Shown in pieces: positions 35,781 through 45,048 of a DNA stretch of 64,000 bases. This DNA comes from Myroides odoratus (GTDB lineage Bacteria; Bacteroidota; Bacteroidia; Flavobacteriales; Flavobacteriaceae). Both the position numbers and the translations under genes were made by a program. Where the stretch lies: contig NZ_LROZ01000021.1 in NCBI RefSeq assembly GCF_001549985.1, positions 1 through 64,000 of the forward strand, read 5' to 3'. Within the stretch, counting starts at the first letter, position 1; each line of letters opens with the position of its first letter. The notes below the pieces were generated by a model. The model worked only from the letters and a program-made list of their open reading frames with translations. It was not told the DNA's origin and searched no databases.

Positions 35781-38589
35781 ATTCTAATTTTTTCTTTAAA
35801 TACTGTCCTGTACTAGATGCAGCACATTGAACAATTTCTTCTGGTGTTCCAAAAGCAATCAGCTGACCGCCATTTTCACCGCCTTCAGGACCGATATCAA
35901 CGACGTAATCTGCGCATTTGATTAGGTCTAAATTGTGTTCGATAACGAGAATGGAGTGGCCTTTATCAATCAATGCATTAAAGGCAGTCAATAATTTTTT
36001 AATATCGTGAAAATGCAATCCCGTTGTCGGTTCATCAAAGACAAAGAGCACTTTTTCTCTTGTTGATCCTGCAAGTAAGAAAGAGGCTAATTTAATACGT
36101 TGTGCCTCACCACCTGAAAGGGTAGAAGACGATTGTCCCAATTGGACATAGCCTAATCCTACATCTTGTAATGGCTGTAAACGCGTAGCAATTTTAGTTT
36201 GGTTATACTGCTTGAAAAAGGCTAAAGCATCATCAATCGTCATACATAAGATATCGTCAATGTTCTTTCCTTCAAAGTTTACCTCAAGTACTTCTTTTTT
36301 AAAGCGTTTTCCATGACAAGCTTCACATTCCAAATGAACGTCTGCCATAAATTGCATTTCTACCGTTACATTTCCTTCCCCTTTACATACCTCACATCTA
36401 CCGCCATCGACGTTAAAAGAGAAGTGTTTCGGTTGGTAACCTCTTAATTTAGAGGTGTTTTGTTTGGCGTATAAATCACGAATTTCGTCGTATGCTTTGA
36501 TATAGGTTACTGGATTAGAGCGTGAACTTCGTCCAATTGGATTTTGATCCACGTATTCAATTTGTTTGATGTGATCAAATTTACCTTCTAAAGCAGTAAA
36601 TTGCCCAGGTTTATCACTTAGACCCGTTAGTTTTTTCTGTAAAGCAGGAAATAGAATACGCTTGACTAATGTACTTTTTCCACTTCCAGATACCCCTGTA
36701 ATCACAGTTAAACAATCCAATGGGAAGCGAACGTCAATATTTTTTAAATTGTGTTCTCTTGCCCCAATAATATCAATATAATGCTTGTAACTTCTTCGTT
36801 TTTTAGGTACTTCAATCGCCATTGTTCCATTGAGGTATTGAGCCGTTAAGGAATCTGATTTCAAGATTTCCGCCAGTGTTCCTTGTGCGACTAATTCTCC
36901 ACCAAAAGTACCTGCTTCAGGTCCAATATCGATAATTTGATCTGCTGCTTGCATGATTTCTTCGTCGTGTTCAACAATAATAACCGTATTCCCTAAGGCT
37001 TGAAGTTGTTTCAAGACATGAATTAATTTCTCTCCATCTTTAGGATGTAATCCAATACTTGGCTCATCGAGAATATACATGGAACCTACTAAGCTACTTC
37101 CTAAAGAAGTGGCTAAATTAATACGTTGAGATTCTCCCCCCGATAGCGTAGATGAATTTCGATTCAATGTTAAGTAAGCCAATCCCACATTCAATAGAAA
37201 ACCTAAACGGTTATTGATTTCGATTAACAGGCGTTTCGCTACTTGTTGCTCATATTCATTTAATTGTAAGTCCTTAAAGAACCCCAACAATTTTTCAATT
37301 GGCATATCCACTAAGTCAGAAACGGTTTTACCCCCAATTTTGACGTAATTAGCCTCTATTCTCAAGCGTTTTCCCTTACAAGTCGGACATTTTGTTTTTC
37401 CTCTGTATCTTGATAGCAAGACGCGATTTTGAATTTTATAATTTTTCTCTTCGAGTTCCTCAAAAAAAGTATGTAAACCAGTGAAGTATTCATTCCCTTC
37501 CCACAACAAGGCCATTTCTTCCGCAGTAAGCTGAAAGATGGGACGGTGAATAGGGAAGTCGAATTTATAGGCGTGTTGTACCAATTGATCGCGATACCAT
37601 CCCATGGATTCTCCTCGCCAAGGAAATACTGCATTCTCATAGACGGATAATCCTGTATTAGGGAATACGAGTTCTTCATCAATACCAATGACATTACCGT
37701 AGCCATCGCAGGTTGGGCAAGCTCCATATGGGTTGTTAAAGCTGAATAAATGAATATTGGGCTCTAAAAAGGTCAATCCATCAAGTTCAAAGCGATTGCT
37801 AAATTCATGTTGAGTAGTACTTTCTAAAGCACGGACATAACACGTGCCTTTTCCTTCAAAAAAGGCAGTTTCAATAGCATCTCCCAAGCGATTGAAAAAC
37901 TCATCTGTATCTTTAACTACAATACGATCCACAATGAGCAATACATCTGCAATTGCAAATTGATTGATTAAGTCTTCTTCTAGTTGTAAAAATTCGTCTA
38001 ATCGAACCGTTTCTCCTTTCACCAATAAACGGGCATATCCCTGTTTTAATAAAACAGCCAAGTGCTCTGCTAAGGTACGACCTTCTTCAAACAGTAAAGG
38101 GGCTAACAAGAGCCATTTACTCTCTAAAGGCAGTGATTGAATCAGCTGGATCACATCCGTTACGGTGTCTTTTTTCACCTCTTGCCCTGAAATAGGAGAG
38201 TAGGTGCGTCCAATTCGCGCGAATAATAATTTAATATAATCGTAGATTTCTGTAGAAGTTCCTACGGTTGATCGTGCATTGGTTGTATTGACCTTCTGCT
38301 CAATGGCAATAGCAGGAGCAATCCCTTTGATGTATTCCACCTTTGGCTTATCAATACGGCCTAAAAACTGACGCGCATAAGAAGATAAACTCTCTACATA
38401 GCGGCGTTGCCCTTCTGCATAAAGTGTATCAAAGGCCAAAGATGATTTACCAGAGCCAGAAAGCCCTGTGATAACCACCATCTGATTTCTCGGGATGACA
38501 ACATCTATATGCTTTAAATTATGTAGATGTGCTCCTTTAATTATAATATTGTGTTTAGGATCTAGTTTAGAAAAATCTATTTTAGACAT
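35779..38589 (-). CDS. uvrA: Excinuclease ABC subunit A
   Basis: A 936-aa nucleotide-excision-repair protein with two ABC ATPase halves. N-terminal Walker A GLSGSGKSS and the YVESLSSYARQFLG motif; zinc modules CPTCDGYG, CPTCKGKRL and CEVCKGEG...CEACHGKRF; two signature motifs (LSGGESQRI, LSGGEAQRI); second Walker A GVSGSGKST. It loads UvrB on damaged DNA. The frame can extend to 38613 (MFQIHESP), but the -7 box at 38613-38620 places the transcription start inside that stretch, so MSKIDFSKLD at 38589 is chosen. Single-gene unit. Confidence 0.97.
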   Translation of the reverse strand: MSKIDFSKLDPKHNIIIKGAHLHNLKHIDVVIPRNQMVVITGLSGSGKSSLAFDTLYAEGQRRYVESLSSYARQFLGRIDKPKVEYIKGIAPAIAIEQKVNTTNARSTVGTSTEIYDYIKLLFARIGRTYSPISGQEVKKDTVTDVIQLIQSLPLESKWLLLAPLLFEEGRTLAEHLAVLLKQGYARLLVKGETVRLDEFLQLEEDLINQFAIADVLLIVDRIVVKDTDEFFNRLGDAIETAFFEGKGTCYVRALESTTQHEFSNRFELDGLTFLEPNIHLFSFNNPYGACPTCDGYGNVIGIDEELVFPNTGLSVYENAVFPWRGESMGWYRDQLVQHAYKFDFPIHRPIFQLTAEEMALLWEGNEYFTGLHTFFEELEEKNYKIQNRVLLSRYRGKTKCPTCKGKRLRIEANYVKIGGKTVSDLVDMPIEKLLGFFKDLQLNEYEQQVAKRLLIEINNRLGFLLNVGLAYLTLNRNSSTLSGGESQRINLATSLGSSLVGSMYILDEPSIGLHPKDGEKLIHVLKQLQALGNTVIIVEHDEEIMQAADQIIDIGPEAGTFGGELVAQGTLAEILKSDSLTAQYLNGTMAIEVPKKRRSYKHYIDIIGAREHNLKNIDVRFPLDCLTVITGVSGSGKSTLVKRILFPALQKKLTGLSDKPGQFTALEGKFDHIKQIEYVDQNPIGRSSRSNPVTYIKAYDEIRDLYAKQNTSKLRGYQPKHFSFNVDGGRCEVCKGEGNVTVEMQFMADVHLECEACHGKRFKKEVLEVNFEGKNIDDILCMTIDDALAFFKQYNQTKIATRLQPLQDVGLGYVQLGQSSSTLSGGEAQRIKLASFLLAGSTREKVLFVFDEPTTGLHFHDIKKLLTAFNALIDKGHSILVIEHNLDLIKCADYVVDIGPEGGENGGQLIAFGTPEEIVQCAASSTGQYLKKKLE

Positions 38590-38612
38590 AGGAGATTCGT
38601 GTATTTGAAACA

Positions 38613-38620
38613 CAAAAATA
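38613..38620 (-). promoter_or_regulatory. -7 box of uvrA
   Basis: TATTTTTG on the minus strand, 23 bp upstream of the preferred ATG. It rules out the upstream Met at 38613. Confidence 0.6.
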
Positions 38621-38694
38621 CGCTTTTATCTTTGTTTATGAAATGCTTTTGGTAGTAAAGAATAGGTCAGGCGTTTAACATTTTTTTTAAACTA

Positions 38695-38726
38695 TTGTTT
38701 TTAACAAAATATTTTATATATATTTG
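38695..38726 (+). promoter_or_regulatory. Promoter of the ECF-type sigma factor gene
   Basis: -33 TTG (38695-38697), 21-bp spacer, -7 TATATTTG (38719-38726). The leader is about 80 bases long. Confidence 0.65.
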
Positions 38727-38811
38727 TAACACTTAATCGATAAATACAAGTGCCTATATAACAGAAATACTTTTTTAGAAATGAATAAAACAGCTATAAA
38801 AGAATTTTGTT

Positions 38812-39396
38812 ATGGAATTAATTCAATTACCAGATGCAACTTTAGTGCATCATTATGTAGGAGGCAATGAACAGGCGCTTGAAATTTTAATCAAAAGACA
38901 TCAAGCTAAAATTTTTGGATTTATTTTCAGTAAGTTAGACGATGTTGAATTGACCAATGATATTTTTCAAGATACCTTTATCAAGGTGATTAATACCCTC
39001 AAGACAGGAAAGTACAACGAAGAAGGAAAGTTTATTTCTTGGGTCATGCGTATTGCGCACAACTTGATTATGGATCACTACCGCAGAGAAAAGCGTGTGG
39101 TCATTCACAATGATACTGCACAAACGCCATTTTTTACTTTTTTAAAAGATGATAGTGAAACCATAGAAGAGACATTAATCAGCAACCAAATCACAGAAGA
39201 TTTACAACAGTTGATTTTGGAATTACCTGAAGATCAACAAGAAGTAATTCGCATGCGTTTATATCAGGATTTGAGCTTCAAAGAAATTGCTGAAGTAACG
39301 GATGTTAGTATTAATACAGCCTTAGGAAGAATGCGTTATGCCATTATCAATTTGAGAAGATTGATGGAAAAGAAACAAATTTCACTAAGTCTATAA
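38812..39396 (+). CDS. ECF-type RNA polymerase sigma factor
   Basis: A 194-aa sigma-70 family protein with region 2 (FIFSKLDDVELTNDIFQDTFIKVIN, then FISWVMRIAHNLIMDHYRREKR) and region 4 (LPEDQQEVIRMRLYQDLSFKEIAEVTDVSINTALGRMRYAIINLRR). Region 3 and 1 are absent, as in ECF factors. It directs RNA polymerase to a specific promoter set, unknown here. It has its own promoter and is followed 49 bp later by a short gene for a 51-aa protein. No classical transmembrane anti-sigma gene follows. Confidence 0.92.
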   Translation: MELIQLPDATLVHHYVGGNEQALEILIKRHQAKIFGFIFSKLDDVELTNDIFQDTFIKVINTLKTGKYNEEGKFISWVMRIAHNLIMDHYRREKRVVIHNDTAQTPFFTFLKDDSETIEETLISNQITEDLQQLILELPEDQQEVIRMRLYQDLSFKEIAEVTDVSINTALGRMRYAIINLRRLMEKKQISLSL

Positions 39397-39445
39397 TAAA
39401 ATCTCAGTTCGTGCGTTTTTAAAAGTGGAAGCTAACAGATTTTAT

Positions 39446-39601
39446 ATGGAAAAAAATTACAAATCCCTTTTAAAAGCGAAAGAAGCTAAGTTACCCAAGA
39501 CTGAAATAATTGAGAAATTATTGACGTATTCTAAGTTTTGGTCTCATTTAGCACTGAGCGATTTTATGGAGCCCAATTTAACGACTTCAAAAGCGAACTA
39601 A
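39446..39601 (+). CDS. 51-aa protein downstream of the sigma factor
   Basis: An ATG at 39446 opens a 51-codon frame ending at TAA 39599-39601, just before the terminator. The peptide is basic in the first half (KSLLKAKEAKLPKTEIIEKLL) and ends SDFMEPNLTTSKAN. It has no membrane segment. Its place between the sigma factor and their shared terminator, with 49 bp between the genes, suggests cotranscription. A regulatory role toward the sigma factor is possible but is inference only. It is short enough that translation should be confirmed. Confidence 0.6.
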   Translation: MEKNYKSLLKAKEAKLPKTEIIEKLLTYSKFWSHLALSDFMEPNLTTSKAN

Positions 39602-39636
39602 AAAAAAGCATCGAATTTATTTCGATGCTTTTTTTT
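39601..39636. terminator. Bidirectional terminator, overlapping the nth 3' end
   Basis: A-run, GCATCGAA, loop TTTAT, TTCGATGC and a T-run. It ends the sigma-factor unit on the plus strand and contains the last codons and stop of nth on the minus strand. Confidence 0.9.
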
Positions 39637-40288
39637 CTTGTTTTTTATAGTATTCGTTGAGTACGGTTTTACGACCGATTACACTCGTAATTACATCCAA
39701 TTCCAATTTCCAAGCTCGTGCGGGAGAATATTGACGTCCATACCATACCAACTGAAGGTGCAGTTTATTCCAATGCTCTTTAGGAAATAAGCGCTTGGCG
39801 TCTTTTTCCGTTTGTTGGACACTTTTTCCATTTGAAAATCCCCAGCGATAAAGCAAACGGTGAATGTGGGTGTCAACGGGAAAAGCTGGAATATCAAAGG
39901 CTTGAGCCATCACCACAGAGGCCGTTTTATGTCCCACTGCAGGTAAACGCTCTAAGGCCTCCATATCTGCTGGTACCTCGCCGTTGTGTTCTTCAATTAG
40001 AATTTTAGACAGTCCGTAAATACCTTTACTTTTCATTGGAGACAAGCCACAAGGACGAATAATCTCCTGAATTTCCTCTACCGTCATTTTAACCATATCA
40101 TACGGATTATCCGCCTTAGCAAATAGGATAGGGGTAATTTTATTCACGCGTTCATCCGTACATTGAGCAGATAACAACACCGCTATCAGTAAAGTATAGG
40201 CATCCTTATGGTCTAAAGGAACCGGAATTTCAGGATACAAGGCATCTAAGGTTTCTAAAACAAAGTTTATTTTTTCCGTTTTTGTCAT
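39617..40288 (-). CDS. nth: Endonuclease III-type DNA glycosylase without the Fe-S cysteines
   Basis: A 223-aa base-excision-repair enzyme that removes oxidised pyrimidines and cuts the abasic site. The helix-hairpin-helix LPAVGHKTAS holds catalytic Lys121, and the catalytic Asp is Asp139 in PVDTHIHR (E. coli Lys120 and Asp138). The C-terminal four-cysteine [4Fe-4S] loop of E. coli Nth is missing: only Cys43 and Cys80 exist and neither is in that loop, where YSPARAWKLE replaces it. Fe-S-less homologues are known in this phylum, so this is probably a functional variant. The stop codon lies inside the shared terminator hairpin. Confidence 0.93.
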   Translation of the reverse strand: MTKTEKINFVLETLDALYPEIPVPLDHKDAYTLLIAVLLSAQCTDERVNKITPILFAKADNPYDMVKMTVEEIQEIIRPCGLSPMKSKGIYGLSKILIEEHNGEVPADMEALERLPAVGHKTASVVMAQAFDIPAFPVDTHIHRLLYRWGFSNGKSVQQTEKDAKRLFPKEHWNKLHLQLVWYGRQYSPARAWKLELDVITSVIGRKTVLNEYYKKQEKKASK

Positions 40289-40532
40289 AATAAATGTTCA
40301 GTAATGAAAAACAAATCTGTTGTACAAATATCGCTAAAAAAAGGAAGAGCTCCTAGGCTCAAGAACACATCGATGCTAAAGAATTATTTTATGGATGAAT
40401 TATTATTTTTGTTTTAACATATTTTAATGTTGACTAAATGATTATGTTGTTTTTATAGTGCTTTATGGTATAGTTATTTTTTATTTTATTGCATATTATT
40501 TAATACTTTTGATTAAAATTAAAACTAAAAGT

Positions 40533-41636
40533 ATGAAAAGAAAGATTCAAGGCTCAATCGCTATTCTTTTGCTGTTGGGAGGGTTAGGAGTAATGTCTTG
40601 TAGTAGTGATGACAACAAATCAAATCCGCCTCCTATTTTACCTCCTGTAGAGATAAAAGTACCAGCCGCTACAGATTTTACTAATTTTAGAAAAGAAATA
40701 CTCGACGGACTCAAACAAAAGATTACAACGACCCTTGGGGAAGATGGCTCTTTTAGTTTTATCAGTAAACAAGGCGTAAAGGTGCAGGTTACGGCTTTGG
40801 CAACCCCAGAACATTGGGGAGAAGCAGGCGATGCAATTGAATGTACGTTTATTGAACTATATGATAAGGGAACTATGGCTCTAGCGAACCGTCCAACGAT
40901 GGGGGTATATCCAACCGATCGTGATGAAAATGGGTATTTTGAGGTAGAGAAAGACGCCTATGGCCGTTTGTCTACAGTAGGATATCGCGCATTTATCATT
41001 ACAGGTGGAGAATTTTATTTTGACATCAAGCTAAAGGGAAAACAAGTCACCAATTATGGAATTAATATGGAGGTTCCTACTAAAAATACCAAGGGTTTCC
41101 AAGAAGATATGGTTCTATGGCAAGGAAATTTAGATGCTAAGGATGATTTGACTTTTACGGAAATTCCAATCCAAACAGAACTGGGATTTTTAGGTAGCGA
41201 TGAGGACAACGAAAACTATGTGTTGTTTTTAAATGGATGGAATGAATTACCCGCCGAAATAGGATGGTCTAATATTGATAAATATGCTGATTATGAAGGA
41301 GAACAAACGCAATTTTTTGTCAAAGTTCCACAAGGATACAATTACGAAAATGCGGCTGTTTATTTAGGTGTAAAGAATGAACAAGGATTAGCTCACTTGG
41401 ATGTGTTTTTGAATCACCCAGAGCTAGGCGATGTATTTACCGAGCATTATGGGTGGGTTCCAGTTGGATTAGAAGGCTATGTATTCTTTATTTCAGTGGA
41501 TCCAGATACCAATAAGGTTGTATATGCAATCAAGGATATTAAGGTGAGTAAAAATCAAATGGTGGAAATTAAATTGGAAGATTTAAAAACGGGGACTACG
41601 GAAGAAGTTATTCAGATTTTAAATGGATTACAGTAA
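40533..41636 (+). CDS. Surface lipoprotein of unknown family
   Basis: A 367-aa lipoprotein. The start at 40533 (MKRKIQGSIA) gives a proper signal peptide with lipobox VMSC (about residues 20-23), followed by SSDD, an acidic stretch consistent with export to the outer surface. The frame extends upstream to 40458, but that would put a hydrophobic segment in front of the signal peptide and is rejected. The mature part is beta-rich with repeated Trp, Asp and Gly (ATPEHWGEAGDAIECTFIELYD; WNELPAEIGWSNIDKYADYEGEQTQFFVKVP), like a carbohydrate- or ligand-binding domain. I do not recognise a named family. It ends in a terminator shared with the convergent lpd operon. Confidence 0.75.
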   Translation: MKRKIQGSIAILLLLGGLGVMSCSSDDNKSNPPPILPPVEIKVPAATDFTNFRKEILDGLKQKITTTLGEDGSFSFISKQGVKVQVTALATPEHWGEAGDAIECTFIELYDKGTMALANRPTMGVYPTDRDENGYFEVEKDAYGRLSTVGYRAFIITGGEFYFDIKLKGKQVTNYGINMEVPTKNTKGFQEDMVLWQGNLDAKDDLTFTEIPIQTELGFLGSDEDNENYVLFLNGWNELPAEIGWSNIDKYADYEGEQTQFFVKVPQGYNYENAAVYLGVKNEQGLAHLDVFLNHPELGDVFTEHYGWVPVGLEGYVFFISVDPDTNKVVYAIKDIKVSKNQMVEIKLEDLKTGTTEEVIQILNGLQ

Positions 41637-41695
41637 TCGCACTAGTAGAAAAAAATAAAAAGATAGTAGTTTAAGGGGAATATTATTTTTTAGTA

Positions 41696-41732
41696 AAAAG
41701 AGCTCTTTTGTTGATTCAAAGAGCTCTTTTTT
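41696..41732. terminator. Bidirectional terminator between the lipoprotein and lpdA
   Basis: AAAAGAGCTCTTTTG and CAAAGAGCTCTTTT form the stem, followed by a T-run on both strands. Confidence 0.85.
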
Positions 41733-41751
41733 AGTTGATATACCAGATGAA

Positions 41752-43155
41752 TTAAATGTTGATGGCAGGATGTCCATAGGCCATTCGATAGGCATCCTTT
41801 AAAACTTCAGCAAAGGTAGGATGAGCATAAGAAATGGAGAACATATCCTGAGCGGTTACCTCATATTCTAAGGCAATTACGGCTTGTGCAATCAAATCTG
41901 CAGCACGAGCTCCAATGATGTGCACGCCTAAAACCTCTCCGTATTTTGGATCAACCAATACTTTAGCAAAACCATCTGTATCCATTGAAGCGCGAGCGCG
42001 AGCATTGGCTGAAAATGGAAATTTACCTACTTTATACGGGATATTTTGCTGTGTTAACTCTTGTTCTGTCGCACCTACAGCAGCAACTTCAGGCCAGGTA
42101 TAGACGACGTTGGGAATGCGGTTATAGTGAATATGTGGTTTTTGTCCGTTGATGGTTTCCACAACATATACAGCTTCTTCCTCCGCTTTATGTGCGAGCA
42201 TAGCACCACCAATGACATCTCCAATTGCATAAATGTTTGGCGCATTCGTTTGCAGTTTTTCGTTGGTTTCAATAAAACCACGCGCATTCAATGTAACAGC
42301 GGTATGTTCTAAGCCTAGCCCTTCCGTATAGGGACGTCTTCCAACAGCCATTAATACATAATCTGCTTGGAGTTCAAAATCTTCCCCTTGCTTATTTTTG
42401 AATTTAACAAGGGCTTGTTCTCCTAGATTCTCTACTTGGTAGACTGATTGTTCAAGGTGGACGGTTATACCTTCTTTCTTGAGTATTTTGTGTAAAGTTT
42501 TTCCAAGCTCCGTATCCATTGTCGAGATTAGGTTGCTTGCATATTCTAGTATCGTAACCTGAGTTCCCATACGGTGATAAATAGAAGCCATTTCTACACC
42601 AATTACGCCACCACCAACAATGATCATACTGTTCGGCTTTTGGGGTAAGGATAGCGCTTCTGTTGAGCTAATGATGCGTTTTTTATCGAGTGTGATACCA
42701 GGTAAGCTAGCTGGTTTAGAACCTGTTGCAATAATGAATCGATCAGCTTCCACCTGTATACGCTCTCCTTTTGGAGAAGTTACGGTAATAGCGGTATTGT
42801 TCTGAAAGCTCGCTGTACCCAGTAATCGAGTAATCTTGTTCTTTTGCATTAAAAAGTCCAAGCCTTGCGTATTTTTCAGAATTACTTCATCTTTGCGCTG
42901 AAACATCTGATGGAAATTCAGTTTAATGTCTTGAATGTCAATTCCATGTGATTTGAATTTATGTTGTGCATCTGCAAAGTGATGGGTACTATCCAATAAG
43001 GCCTTAGTTGGGATGCAACCTACATTCGTACAAGTTCCACCCAATCCTTCATATTTTTCTACAATAGCTGTTTTATATCCCAATTGGGAGGCTCGTATAG
43101 CTGCTACATAGCCACCAGGTCCTGAGCCAATAACGACAAGATCAAATTTTTCCAT
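41752..43155 (-). CDS. lpdA: Dihydrolipoyl dehydrogenase
   Basis: A 467-aa flavoprotein, the E3 component of 2-oxo-acid dehydrogenase and glycine-cleavage complexes, which reoxidises dihydrolipoamide with NAD. FAD Rossmann motif GSGPGGYVAAI at residues 10-20, redox disulfide C42-C47 (GGTCTNVGCIPTK), the NAD motif VGGGVIGVEMAS and the active-site His445/Glu450 in AHPTFAEV. It is 15 bp after the thiolase gene in the same direction, so the two form one operon. This may be a dedicated copy for branched-chain or acyl-CoA catabolism rather than the main E3; that is inference from context. Confidence 0.93.
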   Translation of the reverse strand: MEKFDLVVIGSGPGGYVAAIRASQLGYKTAIVEKYEGLGGTCTNVGCIPTKALLDSTHHFADAQHKFKSHGIDIQDIKLNFHQMFQRKDEVILKNTQGLDFLMQKNKITRLLGTASFQNNTAITVTSPKGERIQVEADRFIIATGSKPASLPGITLDKKRIISSTEALSLPQKPNSMIIVGGGVIGVEMASIYHRMGTQVTILEYASNLISTMDTELGKTLHKILKKEGITVHLEQSVYQVENLGEQALVKFKNKQGEDFELQADYVLMAVGRRPYTEGLGLEHTAVTLNARGFIETNEKLQTNAPNIYAIGDVIGGAMLAHKAEEEAVYVVETINGQKPHIHYNRIPNVVYTWPEVAAVGATEQELTQQNIPYKVGKFPFSANARARASMDTDGFAKVLVDPKYGEVLGVHIIGARAADLIAQAVIALEYEVTAQDMFSISYAHPTFAEVLKDAYRMAYGHPAINI

Positions 43156-43170
43156 TTTTGTTGTATTTGA

Positions 43171-44337
43171 TTATAATTTCTCAATAATTAAAGCAGTTGC
43201 GCCACCGCCACCGTTGCAAATTGCCGCCAAACCATATTGTTTGTTCTCTTGTTGGAGCGCATGCGTTAAGGTAACTAAAATACGAGCACCAGATGCTCCA
43301 ATAGGATGTCCTAACGCAACTGCACCACCATGTATATTGATGCGGTTGAGTGGAATATTCAAGAGTTTGGCCATAGATAAAGGAACGGAAGCATAGGCTT
43401 CGTTTATCTCAAAGAGATCAATCGCCTCTAGGGATAAATTGGCTCTTTCTAAGGCTTTGGGAATTGCTAAAGCAGGAGCTGTAGTAAACCAAAGCGGGTC
43501 TTGGGCAGCATCCGCGTAAGAAACAATACGAGCCAGAGGCTGGAGCCCATGTGTTTGTAAAGCTTCTGCTGAAGCAAGTAGCAGTAGGGCGGCTCCGTCA
43601 TTTAAATTACTTGAATTTGCGGCTGTTAAAGCACCACCTTCTTCAAAAACAGGACGCAATTGCGGTAGTTTTTCAGCGATGATTTTATAAATATCCTCAT
43701 CCGTGTTTAGGATGCTCTTCTGCTTTGGTAAGGCAATAGGAATAATTTCTGCTGTAAACTTTCCGTCTTCCGTTGCCTTTTGTGCTTTTTGGTAGGAATC
43801 TAGTGCATATTGATCGAGTTCTTCTCGAGTAAAAGCAAAGTGACGGATGCCAATTTCGGCTGCATTTCCCATGTGGCAGTGGGCATAAGCATCTGTTAAT
43901 CCATCGCTTAAAAGCCCATCCGTCGTTTGAATATGGCCCAGTTTATGAGCTTGGCGATGGGAAGAATAAAAAGGAACGTTACTCATGCTTTCTATACCAC
44001 CAGCTAAAACAAGGTGTTCTTGACCCAATTGAATTTGTTGGGCAGCTAGTGATACAGCTTTCAATCCGGAAGAACACACTTTATTGATGGTTGTTGCTTC
44101 CGTATCAGGAGATAAGCCCGAAAGAATACCCACCTGTCTAGCAGGGGCTTGTCCAAGACCCGCGCTTAATCCATTGCCAATATAAAGGGAATCAATAGCC
44201 GTAGCGGGTAAGTCTAATTCTTTTCTGATTTCTTGTGCGACTAAACTCCCTAGTTCTGTAGCAGTAAAAGCCTCTAAACTTCCTAAGAATCCTCCTGTGG
44301 GGGTGCGCTTAGCGGCTACAATAAATACATCTTTCAT
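43171..44337 (-). CDS. Thiolase (acetyl-CoA C-acyltransferase)
   Basis: A 388-aa enzyme of the thiolase family. The catalytic residues are Cys88 (NKVCSSGLKA), His344 (ALGHPIGASG) and Cys374 (ICNGGGGA), with NEAYAS before the His loop. It condenses or cleaves acyl-CoA and acetyl-CoA. Family length is normal. It is the first gene of an operon with lpdA, and a perfect inverted-repeat operator lies 27 bp upstream of its start. The TetR gene next door has the same operator, so the operon is likely repressed by that regulator in response to an acyl-CoA or fatty-acid signal. Confidence 0.92.
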   Translation of the reverse strand: MKDVFIVAAKRTPTGGFLGSLEAFTATELGSLVAQEIRKELDLPATAIDSLYIGNGLSAGLGQAPARQVGILSGLSPDTEATTINKVCSSGLKAVSLAAQQIQLGQEHLVLAGGIESMSNVPFYSSHRQAHKLGHIQTTDGLLSDGLTDAYAHCHMGNAAEIGIRHFAFTREELDQYALDSYQKAQKATEDGKFTAEIIPIALPKQKSILNTDEDIYKIIAEKLPQLRPVFEEGGALTAANSSNLNDGAALLLLASAEALQTHGLQPLARIVSYADAAQDPLWFTTAPALAIPKALERANLSLEAIDLFEINEAYASVPLSMAKLLNIPLNRINIHGGAVALGHPIGASGARILVTLTHALQQENKQYGLAAICNGGGGATALIIEKL

Positions 44338-44363
44338 CTTTTTTAATTTTTCTAGTTATGATT

Positions 44364-44381
44364 ATATACCGATTGGTATAT
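44364..44381. promoter_or_regulatory. TetR operator site 1, thiolase promoter region
   Basis: A perfect inverted repeat, ATATACC (44364-44370), 4-base centre, GGTATAT (44375-44381). It is 27 bp upstream of the thiolase ATG. The core ATACCGATTGGTAT also occurs, inverted, at 45065-45078. Confidence 0.8.
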
Positions 44382-44431
44382 TTTTGTTTTAAAAAAAATC
44401 ATTGTGTTTGATGACCCAATGATTTCAGGGA

Positions 44432-45025
44432 TTAAGAGGACATTTCGTCTGTAATCATGCGTTCAATTTGATCTAAGGCTACATCCAAATATCTTTTGGT
44501 GGCCAAAGTACGGGAAAGTAGAACGCCTCCTTCTATTAGCATAATCATCAAAGCAGCTAGGTCATCTGCTGCGATTTCAGGCTTAAAATACCCTTGTGCT
44601 TGTCCTGCTTTAATTACCTCAACCAAGCGATCTTCCCAAGCTTTAAAATTGTGCTGAACACTTTCTTTTAAAAAGAAAAGGTGATCATCCGCTTCTGTAG
44701 CAGCATTGAGTAAAACACATCCTCCCGTTTGAACTAAGTATTCCCAATGGTTGCGGTAAAAAGCAACAAAGCTTAATAAAGCTTCTTTGGGGTTGTCTCC
44801 TTGGTTTAAGGCACCGCCAATTTTCTTTCGCAAAAGAGAAACATTGTATTTAAATGCTTCGATAATAACTTCATCTTTATTGCTGAAATTGCCGTAAATA
44901 CTTCCTTTCGTTAAGCCTGTTATTGCTGTGATATCTGACAACGAAGTAGCAGCATACCCTTTGGTGTTAAATAAAGGGGCTGTTTTTTCAATAATAAATT
45001 GTTTGGTTTTTTCGGCTTTACTCAT
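44432..45025 (-). CDS. TetR/AcrR family transcriptional regulator
   Basis: A 197-aa repressor with the N-terminal helix-turn-helix (GYAATSLSDITAITGLTKGSIYGNFSNKDEVIIEAF) and an all-helical ligand-binding C-terminal domain. The class resembles regulators of fatty-acid and xenobiotic genes. Its own promoter carries an inverted-repeat operator identical in its 14-bp core to one in front of the thiolase gene, so autoregulation plus control of the thiolase-lpd operon is the simplest reading. It lies upstream of those genes in the same direction. The ligand is unknown; acyl-CoA is plausible from the neighbouring genes. Confidence 0.9.
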   Translation of the reverse strand: MSKAEKTKQFIIEKTAPLFNTKGYAATSLSDITAITGLTKGSIYGNFSNKDEVIIEAFKYNVSLLRKKIGGALNQGDNPKEALLSFVAFYRNHWEYLVQTGGCVLLNAATEADDHLFFLKESVQHNFKAWEDRLVEVIKAGQAQGYFKPEIAADDLAALMIMLIEGGVLLSRTLATKRYLDVALDQIERMITDEMSS

Positions 45026-45048
45026 GATGTTGTACTGTATTCGAACAC

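Noticed and set aside
40458..40532. Longer start for the lipoprotein at 40533
   Set aside because: It would place a second hydrophobic segment before a perfect lipoprotein signal peptide.
41915..43396. Plus-strand frames opposite lpdA and the thiolase
   Set aside because: The minus-strand proteins have complete catalytic motifs; the plus-strand frames have no recognisable domain.
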